From assembly GCF_017355875.1 (NCBI RefSeq), contig NZ_JAFEWC010000001.1, positions 1 to 64,000 on the forward strand: DNA of 64,000 bases, given 5' to 3'. The translations under genes and the position numbers were made by a program. This document shows positions 34,039 through 43,658 of the stretch, in pieces; position 1 is the stretch's first letter; every line of letters begins with the position of its first letter. The stretch is from Aridibaculum aurantiacum (lineage in GTDB: Bacteria > Bacteroidota > Bacteroidia > Chitinophagales > Chitinophagaceae). The notes below the pieces were generated by a model. The model worked only from the letters and a program-made list of their open reading frames with translations. It was not told the DNA's origin and did not search any database.

Positions 34039-34623
34039 ATGATAGCTATTGACAATGTACTGGTAAGTGACGAGGTAGTAGAAGAGCAGTTTGTATGCGA
34101 CCTTACCAAGTGCAAAGGTGGATGCTGCGAAGACGGGGATGCCGGTGCTCCACTGGAGGTGAGTGAACTGGAAGAACTACGGAAAGTATACGCGCTTGTT
34201 GAACCTTACATGACCGAAGAGGGTAAGCGTGAAATAGAGCGCCAGGGAAAATACCTTTACGACCAGGAGTTTGGCTGGGTAACACCAACAGTTGGTGGTA
34301 AGATCTGCGCCTATGGTTACAGGGACAAACAAGGAATTATAAAATGTGCCATTGAGCAGGCTTACAACGACGAAAAGATCTCGTGGAAAAAGCCGATTAG
34401 TTGCCACCTGTTTCCCATCAGGATTAATAAAAGCAGGGACGGCAAAACGGAATATGTGAACTACGAACCACGTCCTGATCTATGCGCTGCGGCATGTAAG
34501 CTTGGTAAAAAATTAAAAGTTCCTACTTATATCTTTTTAAAAGAAGCTATTACCAGGAAGTATGGCGAAGAGTTTTACGAAACACTGGAAGCCACAGCAA
34601 AATACATGGAAGCGAGTAAGTAA
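34039..34623 (+). CDS. DUF3109-family cysteine-rich protein
   Basis: 194 residues. The family opening 'FVCDLTKCKGGCCEDGDAGAPL' has four cysteines spaced like an iron-sulfur or zinc site, and further cysteines appear in 'GGKICAYGY', 'IKCAIEQAY', 'ISCHLFPIR' and 'DLCAAACKLGKKL'. The pattern looks like a metal-binding enzyme related to the YkgJ/zinc-iron chelating proteins. The function of DUF3109 is unknown. It has no obvious operon partner. Confidence 0.87.
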   Translation: MIAIDNVLVSDEVVEEQFVCDLTKCKGGCCEDGDAGAPLEVSELEELRKVYALVEPYMTEEGKREIERQGKYLYDQEFGWVTPTVGGKICAYGYRDKQGIIKCAIEQAYNDEKISWKKPISCHLFPIRINKSRDGKTEYVNYEPRPDLCAAACKLGKKLKVPTYIFLKEAITRKYGEEFYETLEATAKYMEASK

Positions 34624-34684
34624 GATCACCATGTGTTTCTTATTAAACCTACTCCACTAATACTGAGCATCTAATTGTACCGCA

Positions 34685-36061
34685 ATGAATGATAATGCTG
34701 CATCTTTTATAGCAAAAAGTACCATAAAGGCGGCCGACCTCGAGCACAGGCGAAAGATCAATTTCAACATTAGTAAATACAATGCGGTAGTGCCTGTAGG
34801 CAAACTGCAGTTTACCAATGTAGAACTGGCGCGGGAAAGGGCAAAGAATGCCAAATGGCGCGCTATAGAAACTTTAGATCAGCAGTTGGAGCAGTTTGAA
34901 AAACAATTTACCAACAGAGGTGGAAAAGTGATCTGGGCAGAAACGGCAGAACAGGCACTAAAAGAAATAGGCGCCATTTGCAAGCAAAAGAACTGCAAGA
35001 CAGTGGTGAAGAGCAAGAGCATGGTCACCGAAGAAATTCACCTGAACAAGTTCCTGGAGAAACAAGGAATTGAAAGCGTAGAGACTGACCTGGGTGAATA
35101 CATACAACAACTGGATGACGAGCCGCCGTATCATATTGTAACTCCCGCCATGCACAAAAGCAAGGAGGATGTGGCAAAACTATTTGCAGAAAAACTAGGC
35201 ACTTCACCTGATCTTACACCCGAACAACTTACTATAGTAGCGCGTCATAAGCTGCGTGAGAAATATGTGGCCGCCGAAGTGGGTGTTACGGGAGCCAACT
35301 TCATTATCAGCGATATTGGAGGGGTAGCCGTAACAGAAAATGAAGGCAATGCCCGACTTAGTAGCGCATTTCCAAAAACCCATATTGTAATTGTAGGCAT
35401 TGAAAAAGTTATTCCAACGATGGCCGATCTAGCCTTGTTCTGGCCGCTGTTGTCAACCTTTGGTACTGGGCAAAAAGTGACGGTTTACAATTCAATAATA
35501 AGTGGTCCCCGGCAGGCAAATGAAGTAGATGGTCCGGAAGAAATGTACGTGATACTGCTGGACAATGGCAGAACAAATCTTTTAGCCAATCCCACCACTC
35601 GTGAAGCATTGTACTGCATTAGGTGCGGTGCATGTTTAAATGCATGCCCTGTTTACAAGAACATTGGTGGTCATGCATACGAAGCAACTTACAGTGGCCC
35701 GATAGGCAGTGTGATCACGCCACACCTGAAGGATATGGATGACTTTAAGCATTTAAGTTATGCATCATCGTTGTGTGGCAACTGTACACAGGTATGCCCG
35801 GTGCGTATCAACCTGCATGAATTGCTGTTAGAGAACAGGCATGAATCGGTTGAATTTGGAATGGCTTCATTGAGCGAAAAGTTTGCTTGGAAAGGTTGGA
35901 AGATGGCCATGATGAACCGGAAATGGATGAATATGGGTAATGGTAAAATGAAGAATATGGTGATCAACAAGATCTTCAAGCCGTGGACTGCCCACAGAGG
36001 TCATCTTGATTTTTCGCAGAAAACCTTCAATGAATTGTGGAAGGAGAAGAATGGAGAATAG
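34685..36061 (+). CDS. LutB-like iron-sulfur lactate utilisation protein
   Basis: 458 residues. An N-terminal LUD domain ('SKSMVTEEIHLNKFLEKQGIESVETDLGEYI') is followed by two 4Fe-4S sites: 'CIRCGACLNACPVY' and 'SLCGNCTQVCPVRINLHELLLENR'. LutB, with LutA and LutC, oxidises L-lactate to pyruvate. No lutA or lutC is adjacent in this window, so they must be elsewhere or missing. It could instead be a related ferredoxin-type electron carrier. The length fits LutB. Confidence 0.88.
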   Translation: MNDNAASFIAKSTIKAADLEHRRKINFNISKYNAVVPVGKLQFTNVELARERAKNAKWRAIETLDQQLEQFEKQFTNRGGKVIWAETAEQALKEIGAICKQKNCKTVVKSKSMVTEEIHLNKFLEKQGIESVETDLGEYIQQLDDEPPYHIVTPAMHKSKEDVAKLFAEKLGTSPDLTPEQLTIVARHKLREKYVAAEVGVTGANFIISDIGGVAVTENEGNARLSSAFPKTHIVIVGIEKVIPTMADLALFWPLLSTFGTGQKVTVYNSIISGPRQANEVDGPEEMYVILLDNGRTNLLANPTTREALYCIRCGACLNACPVYKNIGGHAYEATYSGPIGSVITPHLKDMDDFKHLSYASSLCGNCTQVCPVRINLHELLLENRHESVEFGMASLSEKFAWKGWKMAMMNRKWMNMGNGKMKNMVINKIFKPWTAHRGHLDFSQKTFNELWKEKNGE

Positions 36062-36110
36062 AGCATGTTTCAACTGTGATAAGTAGAGATGGTATATCTT
36101 GAGCCTACCG

Positions 36111-37409
36111 ATGCTAATGCTTATTTACATTCCTAGTTCAACAGCCCGCACTCAATACATCTTCTCCACTTTATCGGCGGCTATGGGTGTTGAATACAAG
36201 ATCACCACGCATGTAGAAGAATACCTTGCTTTTGCGGGGCCGCGCATCAATTACTCCAATGAACGATTAACAACAGGTGAGGTTTGGATAGAACCTGTTT
36301 CTCTATTATATAAAACAGGCGTACATCAACAGGATATTACATGTTTCGAATGGAGCGGTGTAAAAGCTTTTTTTGCCTCTGGTGGAGATTTACCTTTTGA
36401 TGTTTTTGCTGCAGCTTTCTATTTGCTTACACGTTACGAAGAATACCTTCCGCACAAGCAGGATATGTATGGCAGGTATGCACATGAGAATAGCATCGCG
36501 TATAGAAATGGATTTCTTCACCAGCCACTTATAAACCTTTGGCTTCAGCGATTTGAAAAGATTTTATTACAGAAGTTTCCTGCATTACAATTCTCTCCTC
36601 CATCTTTTGCTTTTACTCCCACATACGATATAGACATTGCCTGGGGCTACCGGCATAAAGGATTTTTGAGAAATGCAGGCGGGTTTGCAAAGGCATTAAC
36701 CAAAGGCCGAATCAAAGATGTATTCCAAAGGCTGCGTGTATTGCTGGGTAAGCAAAAAGATCCATTTGATGTATATGATTGGCTGGATGAACTGCACCGG
36801 GTCCATCAACTGCAGCCTATTTATTTTTTCTTATTAGCACAGCAAAACAAAGGCTACGACAAGAATATTCTTCCTTCTTACTCAGCTTACCAACAGCTGG
36901 TAAAACGGCATGCAGAGAAGTATAATACAGGCATTCATCCTTCGTGGCAGAGTGGCGATGATGATAATAAGTTGCAACAAGAGATACATCTTCTTGCATC
37001 ACTTGCAGGTAATGTTGTAAAAAGCAGGCAGCATTATATCCGCATGACTTTGCCCAAAACCTACAGGCGTTTACTTGCTGCAGGTATACAAGAAGATTAT
37101 TCGATGGGCTATGGGAGCATCAATGGATTTAGGGCTTCTTATTGTTTACCATACAAATGGTACGATCTAGAAAAGGATGAAGAGTCAAACCTGCTGATTT
37201 TTCCTTTCTGCTACATGGAAGCTAATTCGCTTTTTGAACAGCATTATTCAGCAGCCCAAGCCTTTGATGAACTGAAACAATACTACGAGCAGGTAAAGCA
37301 GGTAAATGGACACATGATCACCATCTTTCATAATCACCTTCTTTCGATGGAGCCTGCACAGCTTGAATGGCGGAAAATGTATGAGCGCTTTTTACAAGAA
37401 ATGGTGTAA
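36111..37409 (+). CDS. Polysaccharide deacetylase-family protein
   Basis: 432 residues from the ATG at 36111, the start that matches 'MLMLIYIPSSTARTQYIF' of relatives; a TTG 12 nt upstream is the longest-frame start. The first 170 residues are a beta-rich module without enzyme motifs. The NodB-like part begins at 'FTPTYDIDIAWG' with the metal Asp pair, and holds 'GIHPSWQS' (His) and a C-terminal 'HMITIFHNHL'. These enzymes remove acetyl groups from polysaccharides. The place of action and the substrate are not evident. Confidence 0.75.
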   Translation: MLMLIYIPSSTARTQYIFSTLSAAMGVEYKITTHVEEYLAFAGPRINYSNERLTTGEVWIEPVSLLYKTGVHQQDITCFEWSGVKAFFASGGDLPFDVFAAAFYLLTRYEEYLPHKQDMYGRYAHENSIAYRNGFLHQPLINLWLQRFEKILLQKFPALQFSPPSFAFTPTYDIDIAWGYRHKGFLRNAGGFAKALTKGRIKDVFQRLRVLLGKQKDPFDVYDWLDELHRVHQLQPIYFFLLAQQNKGYDKNILPSYSAYQQLVKRHAEKYNTGIHPSWQSGDDDNKLQQEIHLLASLAGNVVKSRQHYIRMTLPKTYRRLLAAGIQEDYSMGYGSINGFRASYCLPYKWYDLEKDEESNLLIFPFCYMEANSLFEQHYSAAQAFDELKQYYEQVKQVNGHMITIFHNHLLSMEPAQLEWRKMYERFLQEMV

Positions 37410-37432
37410 CCAATGCGCACCTATAGCAGTGG

Positions 37433-38362
37433 TCATCTTTTCTTAATACTCCTATTCACGATGTAAACACCCACAAGTGTTACCAGTGAACCAATGATGA
37501 TGGTGAACGTAAGTTTTTCTTTTAGTACTACTGCACCAATGAGTAAAGCAATGATAGGGTTAAAGTAGCCGTAAAGGGAGGCAATGGCAACCGGGAGATG
37601 TTTCATAGTGTAGATCATCCCGACGAAGGCAGCAACTGAACCAATAGCAATCAGGTAGGAAACAGCCATCCAGGATTGAGTCGGCACTGCGCTAAAAGGT
37701 ATATTATTTCCGGTGCAGATGGCAAGCAGGTATATAAGGAACGAACCGAGGAACATCTGCCAACCCATTGCATAGTAAGGGTTCATTTTCAACTTTGACC
37801 TTGCCACTAATATTGTTCCTATACTCCACGAAATAGTAGAAAATAAACAGAGCGATATGCCGAACACATACCCATCAGGTTGGTGATGAAACGCGTTCTG
37901 GTAAAACACTAGGCTCAAGCCTGCAATGCCCATGATCATTCCTAATACAGTAAACCTGTTGTTTGGACTGTTCCTGAACCAGATCATTTCTATGATAACT
38001 ACGAAGAGCGGGAACAGTGTTCCTATAAGAGCAGCCATTCCACTGGGCACGTATTTGATGCCCCAGGTGGTAATGCCATTGGCTAGCACAATCATAAACA
38101 GAGACATTAGCAGCAGCCACTTGAAGTCTCCGAGCTTTGGCCAAGGTTCGCCTTTTAGCTTAAAGAAGGAAAGAAAGATCAGGCCCGCACAAAATTGCCT
38201 GATGTAAGCGAGCTGCAGACCAGGAATTCCTTGCACGCCTATTTTACTTACCACCCAGGTACTACCCCAAAACAGGCTGATAGCTGCAAGTGCCAAATAA
38301 GCTTTTTTGTTCGTGGGCTTTGGCTCCTCCAACGCTATTGCTGCCGGTTCTATCTTGTCCAT
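37433..38362 (-). CDS. EamA/DMT-superfamily transporter
   Basis: 309 residues with ten predicted membrane segments in two five-helix EamA repeats. The first starts 'LALAAISLFWGSTWVVSKIGVQGIPGLQLAYIRQ' and the second near residue 160 ('FGISLCLFSTISWSIGTILVA'). 'GMAALIGTLFPLFVVIIE' and 'IASLYGYFNPIIALLIGAVVLKE' are the typical conserved loops. Members export small metabolites or amino acids. It is followed on the same strand side by purH 37 bp away, without functional link. Confidence 0.87.
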   Translation of the reverse strand: MDKIEPAAIALEEPKPTNKKAYLALAAISLFWGSTWVVSKIGVQGIPGLQLAYIRQFCAGLIFLSFFKLKGEPWPKLGDFKWLLLMSLFMIVLANGITTWGIKYVPSGMAALIGTLFPLFVVIIEMIWFRNSPNNRFTVLGMIMGIAGLSLVFYQNAFHHQPDGYVFGISLCLFSTISWSIGTILVARSKLKMNPYYAMGWQMFLGSFLIYLLAICTGNNIPFSAVPTQSWMAVSYLIAIGSVAAFVGMIYTMKHLPVAIASLYGYFNPIIALLIGAVVLKEKLTFTIIIGSLVTLVGVYIVNRSIKKR

Positions 38363-38399
38363 TTTGCCTGTGGAATTTATCCTTTGCTGCGCTGCAAAA

Positions 38400-39911
38400 T
38401 CAATGCTTAAAGTGACGCATGCCTGTCATTACCATTGCGAGGTTCTTTTCTACGCAATAGTCAATGCTGTCTTTATCCCGAATAGAGCCACCAGGTTGTA
38501 TGAAAGCATGGATACCTTCAGCATAAGCTATCTGTACACAATCATTAAAAGGAAAGAAAGCATCTGATGCCAGCACTGCACCCTGCAGGTCAAAATTGAA
38601 TTGCTTGGCTTTTTCAATTGACTGGCGTAGTGCATCTATACGGCTTGTTTGCCCGCAACCTTTACCAACCAGTTGTTTATTTTTAACCAGCGCAATTGCA
38701 TTGCTCTTTAGGTGCTTACAGACCAGGTTAGCAAAAGCAAGATCTTCTCTTTCAGCTTCAGTGGTCTCTCTGCCACCTACTTCTTCCCATTTGCTGTAAT
38801 TGCCTTCATCTGTTTGTTGAGTAAGAAAACCATTCACTACAGATTTCACTTGCTGTGTTTCTCCCAGTAGATGTGGATGGCATATCAAGAGTATCCTGTT
38901 CTTTTTGCTCTTCAATATTTCCATGGCATCAGCATCGTATTGCTGTGCTATAAGCACTTCAAAAAATATCTCGTTAATAGCTTCTGCAGTAGACTTATCA
39001 ATGGTTCCATTGCAAACAAGCACACCACCAAACGCACTTTCGGGATCGCCGGCCAGCGCTACATCCCATGCTTCACGAATGGTAGAGCGCGATGCAATAC
39101 CGCACACATTTGTATGCTTGATGATAGCAAATGTTGTTTCATTGAATTCTTTTATGAGCTGGATAGCCGCGTCTATATCTACCAGGTTGTTGTACGAGAT
39201 CTCCTTACCATGGCACTGCGTAAACACTTTTTTCAGGTCGCCGTAAAACACGGCTTGCTGGTGCGGGTTCTCGCCATAGCGCAGCGTTTGTTGTATAGAA
39301 GATTGAATGGTCTGTAAAGGTTTATCAGCATTAAAATAGTTGCTGATGGCGATATCATATTTCATTACCACCTCGAAAGCCTTTGCAGCAAAGGATTTGC
39401 GTTGTTCTATAGTGGTGCTGCCTTCCTGTTCTACCAAAAGTTTTTCAAGCGATGCATAATCTTCTTTTGCTGCCACTACCAGCAGGTCTTTAAAGTTTTT
39501 CGCCGCAGCTCTAATCATCGATGGACCACCAATATCAATCTTCTCAATGATCTGTTTTTCTTCGTTGGTCGATGCAAGCGTTTCTTCAAAAGGGTACAGA
39601 TCCACAATTACAAGATCAATCTCAGGAATATTATACTGGCGCATTTCCTGCATGTCCTGCTCGTCATCGCGCCTGCCAAGTATGCCACCAAACACCGATG
39701 GATGAAGCGTTTTCACTCTGCCACCCAGTATAGATGGGTACGATGTAAGGCTCTCCACCGCCACACATGGAATACCAAGATCTTTAATGAATTTTTCCGT
39801 CCCGCCGGTAGAGTAGATCACCACGCCCAGCTTATGCAGTTGCCTGGCAATGGAATCCATACCATCTTTATAAAAAACAGAAATAAGTGCAGATTGAATT
39901 TTCTTTTGCAT
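38400..39911 (-). CDS. purH: Bifunctional AICAR formyltransferase/IMP cyclohydrolase
   Basis: 503 residues from the ATG at 39911 (MQKKIQSALISV); an extension to 39944 is not family-like. The N-terminal MGS-like IMP cyclohydrolase domain has 'STGGTEKFIKDLGIP' and 'GGRVKTLHPSVFGGILGR', and the C-terminal AICAR transformylase has 'RYGENPHQQAVFY', 'IKHTNVCG' and 'SDAFFPFNDCVQ'. It carries out the last two steps of IMP synthesis. It has the normal length and is preceded by a repeat-containing spacer of 168 bp. Confidence 0.95.
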   Translation of the reverse strand: MQKKIQSALISVFYKDGMDSIARQLHKLGVVIYSTGGTEKFIKDLGIPCVAVESLTSYPSILGGRVKTLHPSVFGGILGRRDDEQDMQEMRQYNIPEIDLVIVDLYPFEETLASTNEEKQIIEKIDIGGPSMIRAAAKNFKDLLVVAAKEDYASLEKLLVEQEGSTTIEQRKSFAAKAFEVVMKYDIAISNYFNADKPLQTIQSSIQQTLRYGENPHQQAVFYGDLKKVFTQCHGKEISYNNLVDIDAAIQLIKEFNETTFAIIKHTNVCGIASRSTIREAWDVALAGDPESAFGGVLVCNGTIDKSTAEAINEIFFEVLIAQQYDADAMEILKSKKNRILLICHPHLLGETQQVKSVVNGFLTQQTDEGNYSKWEEVGGRETTEAEREDLAFANLVCKHLKSNAIALVKNKQLVGKGCGQTSRIDALRQSIEKAKQFNFDLQGAVLASDAFFPFNDCVQIAYAEGIHAFIQPGGSIRDKDSIDYCVEKNLAMVMTGMRHFKH

Positions 39912-39965
39912 GACGATTTGATTAGAACGAATAAATGGTGGCAAGCAGTCGTACCCTGGTTAGAG

Positions 39966-39998
39966 ATCGTTGCGACGCTCCGTTCATCGGTAGTGCTG
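39966..39998. repeat. Dispersed intergenic repeat, copy 1 (divergent)
   Basis: ATCGTTGCGACGC-TCCGTTCAT-CGGTAGTGCTG aligns with the copy at 55261 (ATCGTTGCGTCGC-ACACTTGTA-CGGCAGTGCTG): the flanks are alike and the middle 9 nt differ. A small hairpin CTGCTA-TG-TAGCAG follows. Confidence 0.45.
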
Positions 39999-40079
39999 CT
40001 ATGTAGCAGTGATGCAGCCGCAACTTGGCTGTACTAAATGAATTAGTTTGTTCAGCTAAACAACGATCAACCAAAGCAT

Positions 40080-42170
40080 TTACAACTCCATTACATAAGC
40101 ACCTTGCTCAGGTGTGGAATGGTGGCGCAAATGTAGGCTGTCACAATCTTTTTTCCAGAGGTTAATTTTCCATTGCGGGTTCGATGCATCAAAAACATAG
40201 AGCTTGCAATCAAAGGCCTTGTTCAATTGGTTAATGTAGATCTTAGGGTTCTTTGATATAAGGATCATATCTACGGGTATTCGCTTTTGTGTATCAAACT
40301 TCAGCGGCTTATCTATCACCAGTATCCGCTTATCATGAAAGTATACAAACGGGTATTGAAACACCAGTTGTTCTAGCTGCACTTCATTATTTATTCTATA
40401 GTTGATCCGCGCCGGCTTCAGGTGAAAATTGGCTAGTGCCGGTGCTACGGCCACTGCAGTATCACCTACAAACTGGCACCGCTCACCATCTATAAAATCC
40501 AAAGCCATATGTTTAGATACATTATATACCACCAGCCTCGCCCTATTTCCAATAGTGGCTTTTTCATAACTGTCTATTGCAACAAAGGCCAGGAAACAAA
40601 GCGCGGTAATATGAAATGACATTTTCCAGCGGCGTATCAACCAACAACTGCCGGCTATAATGGCGCCATATAGCAGGTAAGCCTGCAGCAGGTTCACCTG
40701 TATGTTGTCATAGGTTACAAACGAAAGCTGGTCAATATGCTTGATAAAGCTGTTTAGCATCCAGATAAAAAAATGTGTTACTCCACCAACCAGGTTTGCC
40801 AGGGGTTCATAAAAAGAAAAAATCACTAAGACTAGCTCCAGCTTTAGTATGATACCCGCTAGTGGTACAGCCAGTAGATTGCTAAACAAAAACAACAACG
40901 GGAACTGGTGGAAGTAATAAATGACAATAGGGAAAGTAAGCACTTGTGCAGACAAGGTAACAGATGAAAGTTTCCATAACAGGTCAAGGAGTTTGTTCTT
41001 TATGTAAAACCACCTACATATAGGCTGCATGAATGTAACGATGCTAAGTACAGCTGTGTAAGACAACTGGAAGCCAACATCCCACAAGTAGAATGGGTTG
41101 TAGCAGAGCATAACAAAAGCAGAGCCTGAGAGTATATTATAAATAGAAGCTTTCCTGTTGAACAGCTTGCCAAATATCAAAAAGCTGAACATTGTAGCTG
41201 AGCGAACAATAGATGGTGCAGCACCCGCCACCAGCGCAAACATCCATAGCACCAGCAGCATCAGTACTGAACTGATGATCCTGTTCGATTTAGTCTGTTT
41301 TAATTTCTTGCTAAGCCAGAACAATATACCATAGATCAACCCGAGGTGCAATCCAGAGATAGCAATGATGTGCACGACGCCCGTATTGCTGTATGCCTGT
41401 ACCAGGTCTTTATCCAGGTCATTCCTGTAGCCTACCAGCAACGCTTCAGCTACAGCGCTTTCTTCTTTTCCATCAACATGTTTTTTCAGAACATCCAGTA
41501 CATACAGCTTTACCTGCAGCAGGTAGTAAGAAAGATCTTTTCCAGGCGCTGAGGGTAATGTCTGATAATGATCTGCCTTGAGATAAACCTGGTGATGTAT
41601 ATCTCGAAAAGCATTGTAGCGTGCATAATCAAAAGCACCGGGATTACCTGAGTTCTTGATGGGTTGTAGTGCGTTTACAAACAATATTTGCGAGCCATAT
41701 TGAAGTGGAGGAGGAGTAGAGTCTTTTTGTAGATAGATGATGATATCACCTGTTACTTCCACCCACTCTTCCTGTTGGCGTATAGCAATAACACTAGCCT
41801 GTGCTTTATACGATCTTTCTTTTTCTACCAGCGGTTCTTGCAGTACTACCAGCACTGCATCCTGTGGTTCGTAATGGTGCCCCAGCCATTTTTCGTTGTT
41901 TCTGATGTCTTGCTGGTGTGTTACCAGCATACCTATACATGCCATTGCGGTATAGATCAACCCGCCTTGTATCCACCTGAGCCTGTACACCCAGTTGATA
42001 TGAAGAAATGAGATGAACACGGAAATGATACAGCATGCAAGCAGCAAAAACAACGTGATCTCCAGGGGAGGCTGAAGGTACCATTGCGCTGCTATGCCTG
42101 CAATGAAAGGAATGATCAGCCTTGCAAAAGGCATCTGCTTCCAAATGTATGGTGAGCGGTGGTGCTGCAT
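40080..42170 (-). CDS. comEC: ComEC/Rec2-family DNA-uptake channel
   Basis: 696 residues from the ATG at 42170. Ten or more membrane segments surround the competence core: 'SNTGVVHIIAISGLHLGLIYGILF' with the ComEC motif 'ISGLH', 'AGAAPSIVRSATMF' and 'WDVGFQLSYTAVLSI', preceded by the DUF4131-like N-terminal part. The C-terminal 150 residues replace the metallo-beta-lactamase domain of Bacillus ComEC with a short region ('RLVVYNVSKHMALDFIDGERCQFV') as in other Bacteroidota. It moves single-stranded DNA into the cell during natural transformation. Confidence 0.9.
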   Translation of the reverse strand: MQHHRSPYIWKQMPFARLIIPFIAGIAAQWYLQPPLEITLFLLLACCIISVFISFLHINWVYRLRWIQGGLIYTAMACIGMLVTHQQDIRNNEKWLGHHYEPQDAVLVVLQEPLVEKERSYKAQASVIAIRQQEEWVEVTGDIIIYLQKDSTPPPLQYGSQILFVNALQPIKNSGNPGAFDYARYNAFRDIHHQVYLKADHYQTLPSAPGKDLSYYLLQVKLYVLDVLKKHVDGKEESAVAEALLVGYRNDLDKDLVQAYSNTGVVHIIAISGLHLGLIYGILFWLSKKLKQTKSNRIISSVLMLLVLWMFALVAGAAPSIVRSATMFSFLIFGKLFNRKASIYNILSGSAFVMLCYNPFYLWDVGFQLSYTAVLSIVTFMQPICRWFYIKNKLLDLLWKLSSVTLSAQVLTFPIVIYYFHQFPLLFLFSNLLAVPLAGIILKLELVLVIFSFYEPLANLVGGVTHFFIWMLNSFIKHIDQLSFVTYDNIQVNLLQAYLLYGAIIAGSCWLIRRWKMSFHITALCFLAFVAIDSYEKATIGNRARLVVYNVSKHMALDFIDGERCQFVGDTAVAVAPALANFHLKPARINYRINNEVQLEQLVFQYPFVYFHDKRILVIDKPLKFDTQKRIPVDMILISKNPKIYINQLNKAFDCKLYVFDASNPQWKINLWKKDCDSLHLRHHSTPEQGAYVMEL

Positions 42171-42252
42171 TTTATGGCAAGTGTTTATTAAGATAAACAC
42201 GCAAAAAAGAAAATGCAAGAGCCGCAGCTACATAAAGTTCTTGCAAACAAAA

Positions 42253-42278
42253 ATGCCGCACCTGTAGGGGTGCGGCAT
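42253..42278 (-). terminator. Terminator of the carB-half gene
   Basis: ATGCCGCACC (42253-42262) and GGTGCGGCAT (42269-42278) form a perfect 10-bp stem with a 6-nt loop. On the minus strand it is followed by TTTTTGTTTG, so it ends the gene above it. Confidence 0.8.
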
Positions 42279-42298
42279 GTAAAAGTTCTATAGAACAA

Positions 42299-43492
42299 TT
42301 ATTTACTTAAGTGCATGCTTCTTTCCTTATACAGCGTTCTGAAGTATGGATCTCTCAGATCCTTGATGAAGCGTATAGCTTCACCAGTGCTCTTCATTTC
42401 TGGTCCTAATTCCTTACTTACACCCGGAAATTTATTGAAGCTGAAGACAGGTTCTTTTATGGCAAAACCTTCTAGCTTTTTCTCATATGTGAAGTCCTTC
42501 ACTTTTGCTTCGCCTAACATCACTTTAGTAGCAATGTTCAGGTATGGTATCTGGTAAGCTTTTGCAATAAATGGCGTAGTACGCGAAGCACGTGGATTTG
42601 CCTCTATCACGTATACTTTTCCGTCTTTTATAGCAAACTGAATGTTGATGAGTCCACGGATATTTAGAGCCTTCGCAATTTTCTCCGAGTAATATTCCAT
42701 GGTGGTTACTTCAAGTGGAGTAAGATTGAATGCAGGTAAAACCGCGTTACTATCACCACTATGGATACCAGCAGGTTCAATATGCTCCATCACGCCCATC
42801 ACATGAAAAGTTTCACCGTCGTAAATGGCATCCACTTCAGCTTCCTGGCAGCGATCAAGAAAGTGGTCAATCAATATCTTATTATCGGGTATGTGACGCA
42901 GCAGGCTTACCACAGCCTTTTCTACCTCTTCATCGTTAATCACTATCCGCATTCTTTGTCCACCAAGCACATAACTTGGGCGAACCAGTACAGGATAACC
43001 AACTTTATTGGCAACTTCTATGGCTTCATCAGCAGTATAAGCAGTACCATAAGAAGGGTAAGGTATTTCAAGCTCTTTCAAAAGATCGCTAAAGCGGCCA
43101 CGATCTTCGGCAATGTCCATGTCGTCGAAAGAAGTTCCGATGATCTTAATGCCGCGAGCTACTAGCTTTTTTGCAAGTTTCAGCGCGGTTTGACCACCGA
43201 GTTGTACAATTACGCCTTCTGGTTTCTCAAGTTCAATGATCTCCCAAAGATGCTCCCAATACACAGGCTCGAAGTATAACTTGTCAGCCATGTCAAAATC
43301 TGTACTCACAGTTTCAGGATTACAGTTGACCATAATAGCCTCGTAACCACACTCTTTGATAGCAAGAAGACCATGTACGCAGCAGTAATCGAACTCTATT
43401 CCCTGGCCAATGCGGTTGGGGCCACTGCCAAGAACAATAATCTTTTTACGTTGCGAAGGGATGGACTCGTTGGACGGTAATGATTGATACAT
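42299..43492 (-). CDS. carB: C-terminal half of carbamoyl-phosphate synthase large subunit (carB), stand-alone
   Basis: 397 residues covering only the second synthetase half. It starts just before 'KKIIVLGSGPNRIGQGIEFDYCCVHG', which in full-length CarB (about 940-1070 residues) is the junction near residue 550, and it ends after 'STGEAIRFIKDL...ERSMHLSK', the normal end of the MGS-less Bacteroidota form. The ATP-grasp core ('VLVRPSYVLGGQRM', 'VIEANPRASRTTPF') is intact. The first half is not upstream: a TAA lies in frame at 43514-43516 and beyond is a divergent gene. A -7 box upstream (43509-43516) suggests it is expressed. Either carB is split with the N-half elsewhere, or this is a remnant. 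Confidence 0.8.
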   Translation of the reverse strand: MYQSLPSNESIPSQRKKIIVLGSGPNRIGQGIEFDYCCVHGLLAIKECGYEAIMVNCNPETVSTDFDMADKLYFEPVYWEHLWEIIELEKPEGVIVQLGGQTALKLAKKLVARGIKIIGTSFDDMDIAEDRGRFSDLLKELEIPYPSYGTAYTADEAIEVANKVGYPVLVRPSYVLGGQRMRIVINDEEVEKAVVSLLRHIPDNKILIDHFLDRCQEAEVDAIYDGETFHVMGVMEHIEPAGIHSGDSNAVLPAFNLTPLEVTTMEYYSEKIAKALNIRGLINIQFAIKDGKVYVIEANPRASRTTPFIAKAYQIPYLNIATKVMLGEAKVKDFTYEKKLEGFAIKEPVFSFNKFPGVSKELGPEMKSTGEAIRFIKDLRDPYFRTLYKERSMHLSK

Positions 43493-43508
43493 GTAGCGAA
43501 AGATTTCG

Positions 43509-43516
43509 CGAATTTA
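43509..43516 (-). promoter_or_regulatory. -7 box before the carB half
   Basis: The minus strand reads TAAATTCG, one change from TAnnTTTG, 16 nt before the ATG at 43492. It supports an own promoter. Confidence 0.4.
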
Positions 43517-43601
43517 AGGCTACAGCAGAAATGGTGTGTTATTTTTTGTCGGAACTATGACTGCTGGTGCATGCTGACTGTGAAACTTTAGATCTGCACA
43601 C

Positions 43602-43609
43602 TACTTTTG
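43602..43609 (+). promoter_or_regulatory. -7 box of the Sua5-type gene
   Basis: TACTTTTG is a perfect TAnnTTTG, 49 nt before the ATG at 43659. Confidence 0.45.
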
Positions 43610-43658
43610 CAGCCGGCATCTGAACGATGATTCAACACTTGATGATGCTTTAATTAGT

